Part shown: positions 1 to 5,123 of the stretch, in pieces
How positions within the stretch are numbered: the stretch's first letter is position 1
Layout: each line of letters starts with the position of its first letter
NCBI GenBank assembly: GCA_910577065.1
Contig: CAJTLD010000074.1
Coordinates: forward strand, 7,767-12,897
Length of the DNA: 5,131 bases
DNA from: an uncultured Lachnospiraceae bacterium
GTDB taxonomy: Bacteria > Bacillota > Clostridia > Lachnospirales > Lachnospiraceae
Direction of reading: 5' to 3'
Notes under the pieces: generated by a model
The model's database searches: none
What the model was told of the DNA's origin: nothing
What the model saw: the letters and a program-made list of their open reading frames with translations, nothing else
Translations under genes and position numbers: made by a program

Positions 1-399
1 AAGCGCCGCTTTCCCTGTTTCAAACGACATAAGCGCCCGCTTCCCGTGATACTCGCCCTCCTCCGCAAAACAGTACCGGCAGGCTAAGTTACAGTCATGG
101 GCAATGTGCAGGCAAAGCGCCTTGACTACGGTCGGCCGGTTTTTCAAATCCCCGATATATCCCTCGTATTCATCCTCGGTAAAAAGCGCGCCGTCCCGCT
201 CTAACACAGCCACTTCCTCAATCGCTTCCTGTACCTGCTGCGACCCGTATACCGGGCCGAGCCTGCGCGCAATTTCATCCCTGGTATGCGCTTCCCACAG
301 GGCAATCACTTCATAGGCGGCGTCGTCAACAACATGGACCGAACCGCTGTTTACATCTAATACGATGTTATATCCGTTATTTTTATACTGATGAACCAC
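1..399 (-). CDS. scfB: SCIFF peptide maturase, radical SAM (N-terminal 133 residues, cut by window edge)
   Basis: This is the start of the radical SAM enzyme that forms thioether cross-links in the six-cysteine SCIFF peptide encoded just upstream at 698-555. The minus-strand translation from a GTG at 399 is open to the window edge. Residues about 1-90 look like the PqqD-like RiPP recognition element that grips the precursor leader, beginning VHQYKNNGYNIVLDVNSGSV. The cluster motif follows as CNLACRYC: C103, C107 and C110 (CX3CX2C) are the ligands of the SAM-binding [4Fe-4S] cluster, with FAEEGEYHGKRALMS after it, typical of SCIFF maturases. The SPASM/auxiliary-cluster part lies outside the window. 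The start is well fixed: an in-frame TAA at 415-417 closes the frame upstream, and a GAGGGG ribosome site sits 8 bases before the GTG. Family assignment is by recognition of the motif, its neighbour and the overall pattern. The enzyme is expected to be cytoplasmic and oxygen-sensitive. Confidence 0.95.
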   Translation of the reverse strand, partial: MVHQYKNNGYNIVLDVNSGSVHVVDDAAYEVIALWEAHTRDEIARRLGPVYGSQQVQEAIEEVAVLERDGALFTEDEYEGYIGDLKNRPTVVKALCLHIAHDCNLACRYCFAEEGEYHGKRALMSFETGKAAL

Positions 400-406
400 T
401 GTATAT

Positions 407-415
407 TCCCCTCTT
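407..415 (-). promoter_or_regulatory. Ribosome binding site of scfB
   Basis: The minus strand reads AAGAGGGGA here, 8 bases from the GTG at 399-397. Together with the in-frame stop at 415-417 it fixes GTG as the only reasonable start, since the next in-frame ATG is at residue 124, inside the radical SAM domain. It is further from consensus than the scfA site and is paired with GTG, which fits lower translation of enzyme than of peptide. Confidence 0.7.
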
Positions 416-425
416 TATCCTATTT

Positions 426-443
426 GCCAAAAACCGGTTTGGC
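426..443. repeat. Inverted repeat just upstream of the scfB ribosome site
   Basis: Arms gccaaa (426-431) and tttggc (438-443) are exact reverse complements around a 6-base centre. The internal 10 bases 431-440 (aaaccggttt) are also a perfect palindrome. It lies 11 bases beyond the scfB ribosome site, so it could be a protein-binding operator or an RNA hairpin that affects scfB translation. Its function is inferred only from position and symmetry. Confidence 0.45.
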
Positions 444-466
444 CTGTCTAAACTTACGCCGGGGCC

Positions 467-487
467 AAAAAGCCGCCGAAACGGCCT
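467..487 (-). terminator. Weak intrinsic terminator/attenuator candidate between scfA and scfB
   Basis: On the minus strand GCCG (485-482), a 6-base loop and CGGC (475-472) are followed at once by TTTTT (471-467). The stem can extend by a G-T and an A-T pair into the first two T residues. An overlapping alternative pairing closes a TTT loop. A 4-6 bp stem with five T is short for a full terminator, so partial termination that favours the precursor over the maturase is the more likely role. Not tested by folding software. Confidence 0.35.
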
Positions 488-510
488 GTCCCGCAAAAAC
501 GCACAAATGA

Positions 511-529
511 CCGCACGCTGCGCGCACGG
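511..529 (-). other. Strong intercistronic hairpin downstream of scfA
   Basis: On the minus strand CCGTGCGC (529-522) and GCGTGCGG (518-511) pair over 8 positions, two of them G-T wobbles, around a 3-base loop. It starts about 25 bases after the scfA stop. No T tract follows directly; the nearest, GTTTTT, is about 12 bases further on. It is therefore better read as a 3'-end-protecting or processing hairpin for the short scfA message than as a classical terminator. Confidence 0.45.
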
Positions 530-537
530 CCTGATTA

Positions 538-550
538 TGTACCTCGTACA
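538..550. other. Small hairpin immediately after scfA stop
   Basis: The arms tgtac (538-542) and gtaca (546-550) are exact reverse complements around a 3-base centre, a few bases past the scfA stop codon. It is adjacent to the larger hairpin at 511-529 and may stack with it in the mRNA. It is short enough to arise by chance. Confidence 0.3.
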
Positions 551-554
551 CTTT

Positions 555-698
555 TTATTTGCTGTTCTCACAGGACTGGTTTCCTACGGTGCAGGAAGTC
601 TTGCATGCGGACTGGCAGGAGGTCTGGCATTCGCCGCAGCCGCCTTTTTTCACTGTGTTCTGCAGTTTCCTGGTATTTAAGGTCTTTACGTGTTTCAT
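555..698 (-). CDS. scfA: Six-cysteine ranthipeptide SCIFF precursor (47 aa)
   Basis: This is a small RiPP precursor of the SCIFF family ('six cysteines in forty-five'). The 47-residue product begins MKHVKTLNTRKLQN, the conserved leader, followed by a core with six cysteines at residues 21, 24, 28, 32, 36 and 43, ending ACKTSCTVGNQSCENSK. In studied homologues, from memory, the radical SAM maturase links a core cysteine to the threonine after the CKTSC motif; here Cys32 and Thr37 occupy those places. The frame stays open upstream to 821, but that reading would cross the promoter at 766-794. The ATG at 698 is correct: it has AAGGAGA (714-708) 9 bases upstream and begins exactly at the family leader. 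The partner maturase gene starts 155 bases downstream. The mature product's role is unsettled, although quorum-sensing-like or metabolic regulation has been proposed for clostridial ranthipeptides. Confidence 0.97.
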   Translation of the reverse strand: MKHVKTLNTRKLQNTVKKGGCGECQTSCQSACKTSCTVGNQSCENSK

Positions 699-707
699 GG
701 TAAAATC

Positions 708-714
708 TCTCCTT
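708..714 (-). promoter_or_regulatory. Ribosome binding site of scfA
   Basis: The minus strand reads AAGGAGA, 9 bases before the ATG at 698. This near-consensus site decides between the 47-residue SCIFF start and the longer open frame reaching back to 821, which lacks a comparable site and overlaps the promoter. Confidence 0.8.
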
Positions 715-733
715 TTTTTATCAATTCTGCTTG

Positions 734-750
734 GCCGGGGCGTTCCCGGC
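734..750 (-). other. GC-rich hairpin in the scfA 5' leader
   Basis: The arms gccggg (734-739) and cccggc (745-750) are exact reverse complements around a 5-base loop. The hairpin would form about 10 bases into the transcript predicted from the promoter at 766-794 and about 35 bases before the scfA ATG. No T run follows it, so it is not a terminator. A 5'-end-stabilising element is the simplest reading. Confidence 0.5.
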
Positions 751-765
751 TGACACTTAATGTGT

Positions 766-794
766 ATTATAGCACAAGTATTTACAGATGAAAA
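766..794 (-). promoter_or_regulatory. Sigma-A-type promoter of scfA
   Basis: The minus strand has a perfect TATAAT -10 (771-766) preceded by TGC, giving an extended -10 (TGnTATAAT). TTTTCA stands at the -35 position (794-789) with a 17-base spacer. Predicted transcription start is near 759. A small dyad, ACAC-5-GTGT (753-765), covers that start point and could be an operator, though it is short. The strong core suggests abundant expression of the small peptide. Confidence 0.75.
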
Positions 795-948
795 GTATTT
801 TTTGCACGAAATTATTGGCAAATCCAGCCCGTGTTTTTTTAAATTATTCCCTTTTCGGAAAAGTATTACAGCGGATTTTTTATTTTAGTATACATAGATT
901 CATTGTTCATATGTTTTCTATATGCAGTCGTATGTTTCAATGGATTGA
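795..948. other. Intergenic stretch with no supported feature
   Basis: This AT-rich stretch lies between the stop of the AT-rich hypothetical gene (949) and the scfA promoter. The open frames crossing it look like chance readings: they have no ribosome site and no recognisable protein. No convincing terminator for the upstream gene is visible on the minus strand. A short symmetric stretch at 851-863 (cttttcggaaaag) is A/T-dominated and is not followed by a T run. Confidence 0.5.
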
Positions 949-1449
949 TCAGCCCGAACTACGCCAACCAACAACAAAATTCATTAAATCTGCCAAAACG
1001 TCCTTTGCCTTAAAATCACATTGATTTTTTATTTTTTCCAAATTTATTAACATACTTTCTTTATCCATTCCATGATTTTTAAAATATATCAGAAATTTAT
1101 AAAGAACAAGTAAATCGTTCGGGTGTTTTTCTATTTCTATGGGCAATAATTGCAAAAATTTCATATCGGATTCATGCATAAGACTATTCCAATCAATACG
1201 AACACACCATTTTACATGCTGCCATTCCGGATAACTCTTTAAATCATATTTTACGGCAATGCCTTCAAAAATCAAATTATCCGTTTCTCCGCTGTTGGAC
1301 GCATCGTCGGAATACAGGCTAACAGGCAATCCTTCATAAAATGTAATTTTGCCGCCCATACTATCAGTCTTGGTATCATCTTTTGACAACAATACAATAT
1401 CATCCGCAACCATTTCGTTTAAATCAACATAAACCCGTGCTTTATCCAT
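949..1449 (-). CDS. Hypothetical acidic protein, 166 aa, AT-rich gene
   Basis: I do not recognise a named family with confidence. The product starts MDKARVYVDLNEM and has no signal peptide or membrane segment, so it is probably cytoplasmic. Two parts can be seen. Residues about 1-95 look beta-rich, with conserved-looking blocks (VLLSKDDTKTDS, FYEGLPVSLYSDD, HVKWCVRIDW, HESDM). Residues about 100-166 look helical and end in LADLMNFVVGWRSSG, a tail reminiscent, from memory, of small clostridial immunity-like proteins. The ATG at 1449 has a modest AAAAGGG site 8 bases upstream and a promoter of its own at 1494-1521. Base composition departs from the neighbours: two sample lines of 60 bases hold 11 and 22 G+C, against 38 of 60 in a line of the adjacent methyltransferase gene. 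That suggests a later acquisition. The coding call is strong because of length, promoter and protein-like composition; the function is unknown. Confidence 0.85.
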   Translation of the reverse strand: MDKARVYVDLNEMVADDIVLLSKDDTKTDSMGGKITFYEGLPVSLYSDDASNSGETDNLIFEGIAVKYDLKSYPEWQHVKWCVRIDWNSLMHESDMKFLQLLPIEIEKHPNDLLVLYKFLIYFKNHGMDKESMLINLEKIKNQCDFKAKDVLADLMNFVVGWRSSG

Positions 1450-1493
1450 CTTTGAAACCCTTTTTACCCTGAAAATTCCAGTTCCTATGCCCT

Positions 1494-1521
1494 ATTATAA
1501 ATATTTGCCTGCTGTTTACAA
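1494..1521 (-). promoter_or_regulatory. Sigma-A-type promoter of the hypothetical gene
   Basis: The minus strand has TATAAT (1499-1494) and TTGTAA (1521-1516), which matches the -35 consensus at 4 of 6 positions, with a 16-base spacer. The -10 lies 44 bases upstream of the ATG at 1449. This suggests the gene is transcribed separately from the operon ending at 1637. Confidence 0.65.
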
Positions 1522-1636
1522 TGCATGTTTATAAGTTTTTTTACACGAGCACACAATTCCAAAAAAGAAATTAAATTTTGCCGGATAATTCCCGCAACCG
1601 CAGCGTTGTCTGCGCGCCTGATTTCCCTAATCCGTA

Positions 1637-3418
1637 TCATACCTGCCGCCTGACCCTTCTGACAATTTCCGCCATCATCTCCGCCCGGTTAAACGGCGTC
1701 ATAAAATAATACCCGTCCGCCGTATCCCGCATCCGTTCCGCAAGCTCCACGGCAAGCGAAATTCCCACACGCTCCGCCTCCTGCCTTCCCATATCCGGCG
1801 CATACCGCGCGATAATCTCCTCCGGAATCCGGATCCCCGGCATTTCATTTGCCAGAAACACCGCATTTTTATAACTCACAAGCGGCAAAATCCCGCACAA
1901 AACTGTTGCGCCCGACTGTTCTTTCAGGTACGCCACCCGCTTCATGTCTTCCTCAGAATAAACCGGCTGCGTCAAAAACACGGCGCATCCGTTTTCCATT
2001 TTCTGCTTCATACGCCTCACAATCGCATCCGCATTCGCCCCGTGGTAATTCAGCGCGCCGCCGTAGCGCACCGGCTCTTCTGCAAACACATCCGCGTTCA
2101 TCTCCGCCAGATACCCCATAAACCGGATTGAATTAAAATCAAACACCGGGGTCACCACGCCCCTGTCGTCCCGGCCTACCGGATCCCCGGTTACAACCAG
2201 AAAATTCCGCAGCCCGTTCATATAATCGCCCAGAATCCCGGAACGCATGGCAATCACATTTTTATCCCGGCAGCAAATATGAGGCATCACAGGTATCCCC
2301 ACCTTGCGCTGCACATATGCCGCCAGCTTCGCGGCGTCCATGCGCACCCGCGCCATCGGGGAATCCGCAAGCGTAAGCATATCCGCCCCCGCTTCTTTTA
2401 CCTTAGCCGCCCCGTTTAATACCTTGGAAATATCAATGCCAAACGGCGGATCCAGTTCCACCAGAATCTGCTTTTTATTCTGCCCGCCCGGCATCCTTAC
2501 CGGCGCCAAAGACGCCGTCCCGGCCGCCTGTTCTAACGCCTCCGTCTTTTTCGGAAACGCAGGCAAATCCGTTAAAGCCTTTTTCAGATCGCAGATATAT
2601 TCCGGCGCCGTCCCGCAGCAGCCTCCTAAAATATCCGCCCCAAGCCCGGCAATCCCGCGCATCATTTCCACAAAATAATCCTTATTGTCCTGATAAATCG
2701 TTTTTCCGCGCAGTTCCACAGGATACCCGGCATTCGGCAGCGCGGCCAGAAACTTTTCGCCGGGAAACGAAGCCTTTTGCAAAAGGCGCTTTAAATGCGC
2801 CGCGCCCACTCCGCAGTTAAAGCCGTATGCGTCTATTTCATCCGCCTCCGCCGCCTGCCGGATCAGTTTTTCCATCCCGACGCCGCTTCTGGTATACCCG
2901 TTTTGATCCACGGAAAACGTAACCGAAACAAACACGTCCTTCTGTTTTTTCAGATAAGACGCCACTTCCCTGGCATATGCAAATTCCGTCTGCGTTTCCA
3001 GTGCGAAAATTTCGGCTCCGCACGCAAGGAACGCGTCGCAGATTGCAAAATACTCCTTTAACACCTGCTCGCTGCCCAAAAACTGCGGGTCGTACACCGG
3101 GCCGATATCCGCCGCAATAAAAACCTCCCTCCCCGCCTCTTTTACGGCGTCTTCGGCAATCTGCCAGCCTGCTTTTACCACCTGCGTTACAGTATCTACC
3201 GTATCAAAAAACATCGTATTTGCCGCAAACGTATTGGTACGGATAAGCCTCGCGCCGTTTTGAATATATTCCAGATGAATTGCCTTTATCTTTTGGGGGC
3301 AGCTTAAATTACAGGCTTCCGCCATACCGCCTTCTTCGGGATATTTTGCCTCAAAATAAGTCCCCATCGCCCCGTCTGCAACCAGCCTGCCCTGTTTTAA
3401 ATAGTCCTTAAGCTGCAT
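1637..3418 (-). CDS. yitJ: Bifunctional homocysteine S-methyltransferase / 5,10-methylenetetrahydrofolate reductase
   Basis: This 593-residue fusion couples reduction of methylene-THF to methyl-THF with methylation of homocysteine to methionine. Residues 1-285 form the homocysteine-binding barrel: DGAMGT (15-20), then zinc ligands C202 (NCGVG) and C267/C268 (GGCCGT). A linker of about 30 residues leads to the FAD-dependent MetF-like barrel (315-593). It carries ELDPP (321-325, with the glutamate expected to be catalytic), PHICC (379-383), VVTGDPVG (408-415) and FLTQPVY (481-487). Length is close to B. subtilis YitJ (about 610 residues). It lacks the pterin-binding and cobalamin domains of MetH, so the true methyl donor in the first reaction is not certain. 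The ATG lies 3 bases after the thioesterase stop; its weak AAGGGA site lies inside that gene, pointing to translational coupling. No S-box or T-box is seen near it, although yitJ in Bacillus is under SAM-riboswitch control. Confidence 0.93.
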   Translation of the reverse strand: MQLKDYLKQGRLVADGAMGTYFEAKYPEEGGMAEACNLSCPQKIKAIHLEYIQNGARLIRTNTFAANTMFFDTVDTVTQVVKAGWQIAEDAVKEAGREVFIAADIGPVYDPQFLGSEQVLKEYFAICDAFLACGAEIFALETQTEFAYAREVASYLKKQKDVFVSVTFSVDQNGYTRSGVGMEKLIRQAAEADEIDAYGFNCGVGAAHLKRLLQKASFPGEKFLAALPNAGYPVELRGKTIYQDNKDYFVEMMRGIAGLGADILGGCCGTAPEYICDLKKALTDLPAFPKKTEALEQAAGTASLAPVRMPGGQNKKQILVELDPPFGIDISKVLNGAAKVKEAGADMLTLADSPMARVRMDAAKLAAYVQRKVGIPVMPHICCRDKNVIAMRSGILGDYMNGLRNFLVVTGDPVGRDDRGVVTPVFDFNSIRFMGYLAEMNADVFAEEPVRYGGALNYHGANADAIVRRMKQKMENGCAVFLTQPVYSEEDMKRVAYLKEQSGATVLCGILPLVSYKNAVFLANEMPGIRIPEEIIARYAPDMGRQEAERVGISLAVELAERMRDTADGYYFMTPFNRAEMMAEIVRRVRRQV

Positions 3419-3421
3419 ATG

Positions 3422-3841
3422 TCAGTCTGTCCCTTCCCGTTTCTTCAAATTAAAATACGTAAATTCCGCCGTATCGATCAGCATCCCGTTGTCATCCGTA
3501 ATATCCACATGCACGGCGTCAATCGTTTTGCCCGGCTTAATCACCGTCGCCTCGCAGTAAATGTATTCCGTATTCCGCGCCGCCTTTAAATACTGGATAC
3601 TGCCATGGACCGTCGTCACAAAATACCCGTAAGTGCTGGCCGCCACGCCCGCCATATTGTCCGCAATTGCGTACAGGCAGCCGCCGTGCAGATCCCCGTA
3701 AATATTTTCCAGTTCCCGCTTCTTTTTTGCCCGCGCGCGCACAAATCCCTCCCGCACCTCCAAAATCTCAATGCCAAGCTGCGCGGCAAACGGATTCCTT
3801 GCCACCACCTGCGAATATTCCTGTTTCAAATCCCACTCCAT
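3422..3841 (-). CDS. PaaI-family hotdog-fold thioesterase
   Basis: This is a small cytoplasmic acyl-CoA or aryl-CoA thioesterase of the PaaI group. From the ATG at 3841 the protein is 139 residues, the usual length for this family. The active-site region reads NIYGDLHGGCLYAIADNMAG (46-65): N46, the HGG turn (H52-G54) and D61 fit the family pattern of a backbone oxyanion pocket with an acidic residue on the central helix. The frame stays open upstream to a GTG at 3916, which would add 25 residues (MLKKLCWDCICQS...) and leave a 3-base gap to the reductase gene. That extension does not look like part of the fold. Both starts have mediocre ribosome sites: AAAGGA about 11 bases before the ATG, and TAGG about 7 before the GTG. 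I prefer the ATG on family length. The substrate cannot be told from sequence; the enzyme may release CoA from stalled acyl-CoAs. Confidence 0.88.
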   Translation of the reverse strand: MEWDLKQEYSQVVARNPFAAQLGIEILEVREGFVRARAKKKRELENIYGDLHGGCLYAIADNMAGVAASTYGYFVTTVHGSIQYLKAARNTEYIYCEATVIKPGKTIDAVHVDITDDNGMLIDTAEFTYFNLKKREGTD

Positions 3842-3919
3842 AAAAGCACTGTTCCTTTCCTGCTCCAAAAAAGCCCTGCTTTGGCAAATACAATCCCAAC
3901 AGAGCTTTTTTAACACGTT

Positions 3920-4906
3920 TTAACCTATTTCATCAATCCGTTTTAACTCTTCTTCGGTAAACGAGGTATTGCGAAGCGCCTGTATATTATCCAGAATCTG
4001 CTCCGGCTTCGACGCCCCAATCAAAACGCTTGTCACCGCATCATCTTTTAACACCCACGCCAGCGCCATTTCGGCAAGCGACTGGCCGCGTTTTTCCGCA
4101 ATCTCATGAAGCGTCCGGATTTGCCCCAGACGCTCCGCGCTCAGCGCGGACTCCTTTAAAAACCGCCCGTCCCGTTTTATGCGGCTGTCCTCCGGAATTC
4201 CGTGCAGATACCGATCCGTCAGCATTCCCTGCGCCAGAGGGCTGAATGCAATAATTCCTTTTTTCAGCTGTTTTGCCGTTTCTTTTAACCCATTCTGCTC
4301 AATTGTCCGGTCAAAAATAGAATAGCGGTTCTGGTTGATGATAAACGGGCAGTTTAATTCTTTCAGAATCTCTGCAGCCCGAAACAGCGTCTCGCCGTTA
4401 TAATTGGAAAGCCCCACATAAAGCGCTTTTCCGCTTGCCACTGCCTGCGCAAGCGCGCCCATCGTCTCCTCCAGCGGAGTATCCTTATCCATACGGTGAT
4501 GATAAAAAATATCGACATAATCAAGCCCCATGCGTTTGAGGCTTTGATCCAGGCTTGCCAGCAGGTATTTGCGGCTGCCCCAATCACCGTAAGGGCCGTC
4601 CCACATCAGATAGCCCGCCTTCGTACTGATTAAAAGTTCGTCACGGTAGGGCGCAAAGTGATCTCTTAAAATTTTCCCCATGTTTTCTTCCGCGCTCCCC
4701 GGGGCAGGGCCGTAATTATTGGCCAGATCAAAATGTGTAATCCCGTTGTCAAATGCGGTAAAGCAAAGCTGCTTCATCGTCTCATAATTTGCCGTATCGC
4801 CAAAATTGTGCCACAGCCCCAGCGAAACAGCCGGAAGCTTCAGCCCGCTTTGCCCGCAGCGGTTATAGGTCATTTTGGTATACCGGTCTTTTGATGGATT
4901 GTACAT
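3920..4906 (-). CDS. yghZ: Aldo-keto reductase, L-glyceraldehyde 3-phosphate reductase type (YghZ/Gpr, AKR14-like)
   Basis: This NADPH-dependent carbonyl reductase closely resembles E. coli YghZ/Gpr, which reduces L-glyceraldehyde 3-phosphate and methylglyoxal. Shared blocks as I recall that protein include SLGLWHNFG (28-36), THFDLANNYGPAPGSAEEN (57-75), the stretch from SRKYLLASLD to VDIFY (111-135), and VTSVLIGAS (291-299). The catalytic tetrad is visible: D60, Y65, K96 (ISTKAGY) and H137 (FYHHR). Cofactor-binding stretches are SNYN (167-170), the Q192 region, SPLAQGMLT (222-230) and IGASKPEQ (297-303). The 328 residues are slightly shorter than the roughly 346 of YghZ, ending soon after the last helix. 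The ATG at 4906 has a perfect TAAGGAGGT 7 bases upstream, and the N-terminus aligns with YghZ. It is the first gene of the apparent three-gene operon. A detoxification or triose-phosphate repair role is inferred from the family; other carbonyl substrates are possible. Confidence 0.93.
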   Translation of the reverse strand: MYNPSKDRYTKMTYNRCGQSGLKLPAVSLGLWHNFGDTANYETMKQLCFTAFDNGITHFDLANNYGPAPGSAEENMGKILRDHFAPYRDELLISTKAGYLMWDGPYGDWGSRKYLLASLDQSLKRMGLDYVDIFYHHRMDKDTPLEETMGALAQAVASGKALYVGLSNYNGETLFRAAEILKELNCPFIINQNRYSIFDRTIEQNGLKETAKQLKKGIIAFSPLAQGMLTDRYLHGIPEDSRIKRDGRFLKESALSAERLGQIRTLHEIAEKRGQSLAEMALAWVLKDDAVTSVLIGASKPEQILDNIQALRNTSFTEEELKRIDEIG

Positions 4907-4913
4907 ACAGGAT

Positions 4914-4922
4914 ACCTCCTTA
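4914..4922 (-). promoter_or_regulatory. Consensus Shine-Dalgarno site of the aldo-keto reductase gene
   Basis: The minus strand reads TAAGGAGGT, complementary to the 16S rRNA tail, 7 bases before the ATG at 4906. It selects this start over the internal ATG at residue 12. It is the strongest ribosome site in the window, as expected for the first gene of an operon. Confidence 0.85.
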
Positions 4923-4943
4923 TAAAATACTTTTTATTTCCTG

Positions 4944-4954
4944 CAAACGGTTTG
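4944..4954. promoter_or_regulatory. Palindrome caaacggtttg upstream of the operon, partial cre-like match
   Basis: The 11-base sequence is symmetric around its central g. Read on the minus strand with flanks (CCAAACCGTTTGCA, 4955-4942) it fits the degenerate CcpA cre pattern at all fixed positions except the first two. It lies about 40 bases before the reductase ATG, where a repressor could act. No clear -10/-35 pair was found here, so a regulatory role is only a suggestion. Confidence 0.3.
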
Positions 4955-5066
4955 GTTGATGCGCCGCCGAAAGGAGACTGCGGCAGAGGGGGATGTCTTC
5001 CGGTCTGTGTTCATGGATTAAGTACTTCTAAACAGTCCCGCAAAGAAAACCAATGCAGACGGAACC

Positions 5067-5099
5067 GCTCTAAACGCGCCATCCATGGCGCATTAGAGC
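5067..5099. repeat. Long near-perfect hairpin (first of an adjacent pair)
   Basis: The arms gctctaa and ttagagc pair at the base. Then gcgccat pairs with atggcgc at the top, around a 2-base centre, with a one-base bulge and one wobble between them. This gives a stem of about 15 pairs in 33 bases. No T tract follows on either strand, so it is not a standard terminator. It is immediately followed by a second hairpin at 5101, suggesting a dispersed repeat element of the REP/BIME or small MITE kind rather than gene-specific control. Confidence 0.6.
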
Positions 5100-5100
5100 T

Positions 5101-5123
5101 TCCACGGACGTCCTGTCCGTGGA
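5101..5123. repeat. Perfect 9-bp hairpin (second of an adjacent pair)
   Basis: The arms tccacggac (5101-5109) and gtccgtgga (5115-5123) are exact reverse complements around a 5-base loop. It is separated from the hairpin at 5067-5099 by a single base. The flanking ggattcctgga runs into the window edge, so the element may extend further. Confidence 0.65.

Noticed and set aside
383..571. 62-residue minus-strand open frame overlapping the scfA-scfB spacer
   Set aside because: It overlaps scfB and scfA in other frames, is rich in arginine and proline as chance GC-rich frames are, and has no ribosome site.
699..821. Upstream extension of the scfA frame to an ATG at 821 (88 residues)
   Set aside because: It would translate through the -35/-10 promoter and the leader hairpin, has no good ribosome site, and the family starts exactly at the ATG at 698.
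908..924. Short inverted repeat catat/atatg
   Set aside because: Five A/T-dominated pairs in an AT-rich stretch are expected by chance.
1597..1616. Inverted repeat cgcag/ctgcg after the yitJ stop as a terminator
   Set aside because: The stem is only 5 bp and no T tract follows directly; the nearest T-rich run on the minus strand (1570-1559) is about 30 bases further on.
1849..3061. Several plus-strand open frames opposite the methyltransferase/reductase gene
   Set aside because: They are antisense shadows of a clear 593-residue enzyme and show the serine/proline/arginine-rich composition of such shadows.
4920..4943. TTGCAG / TATAAG as a promoter of the reductase operon
   Set aside because: The -10 would overlap the Shine-Dalgarno site, so the transcript would start inside or after it; the true promoter must lie further upstream.
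4932..5015. 26-codon minus-strand open frame (MNTDRKTSPSAAV...) in the operon leader
   Set aside because: It has no ribosome site before its ATG and no leader-peptide signature such as a run of one amino acid or an adjoining attenuator.
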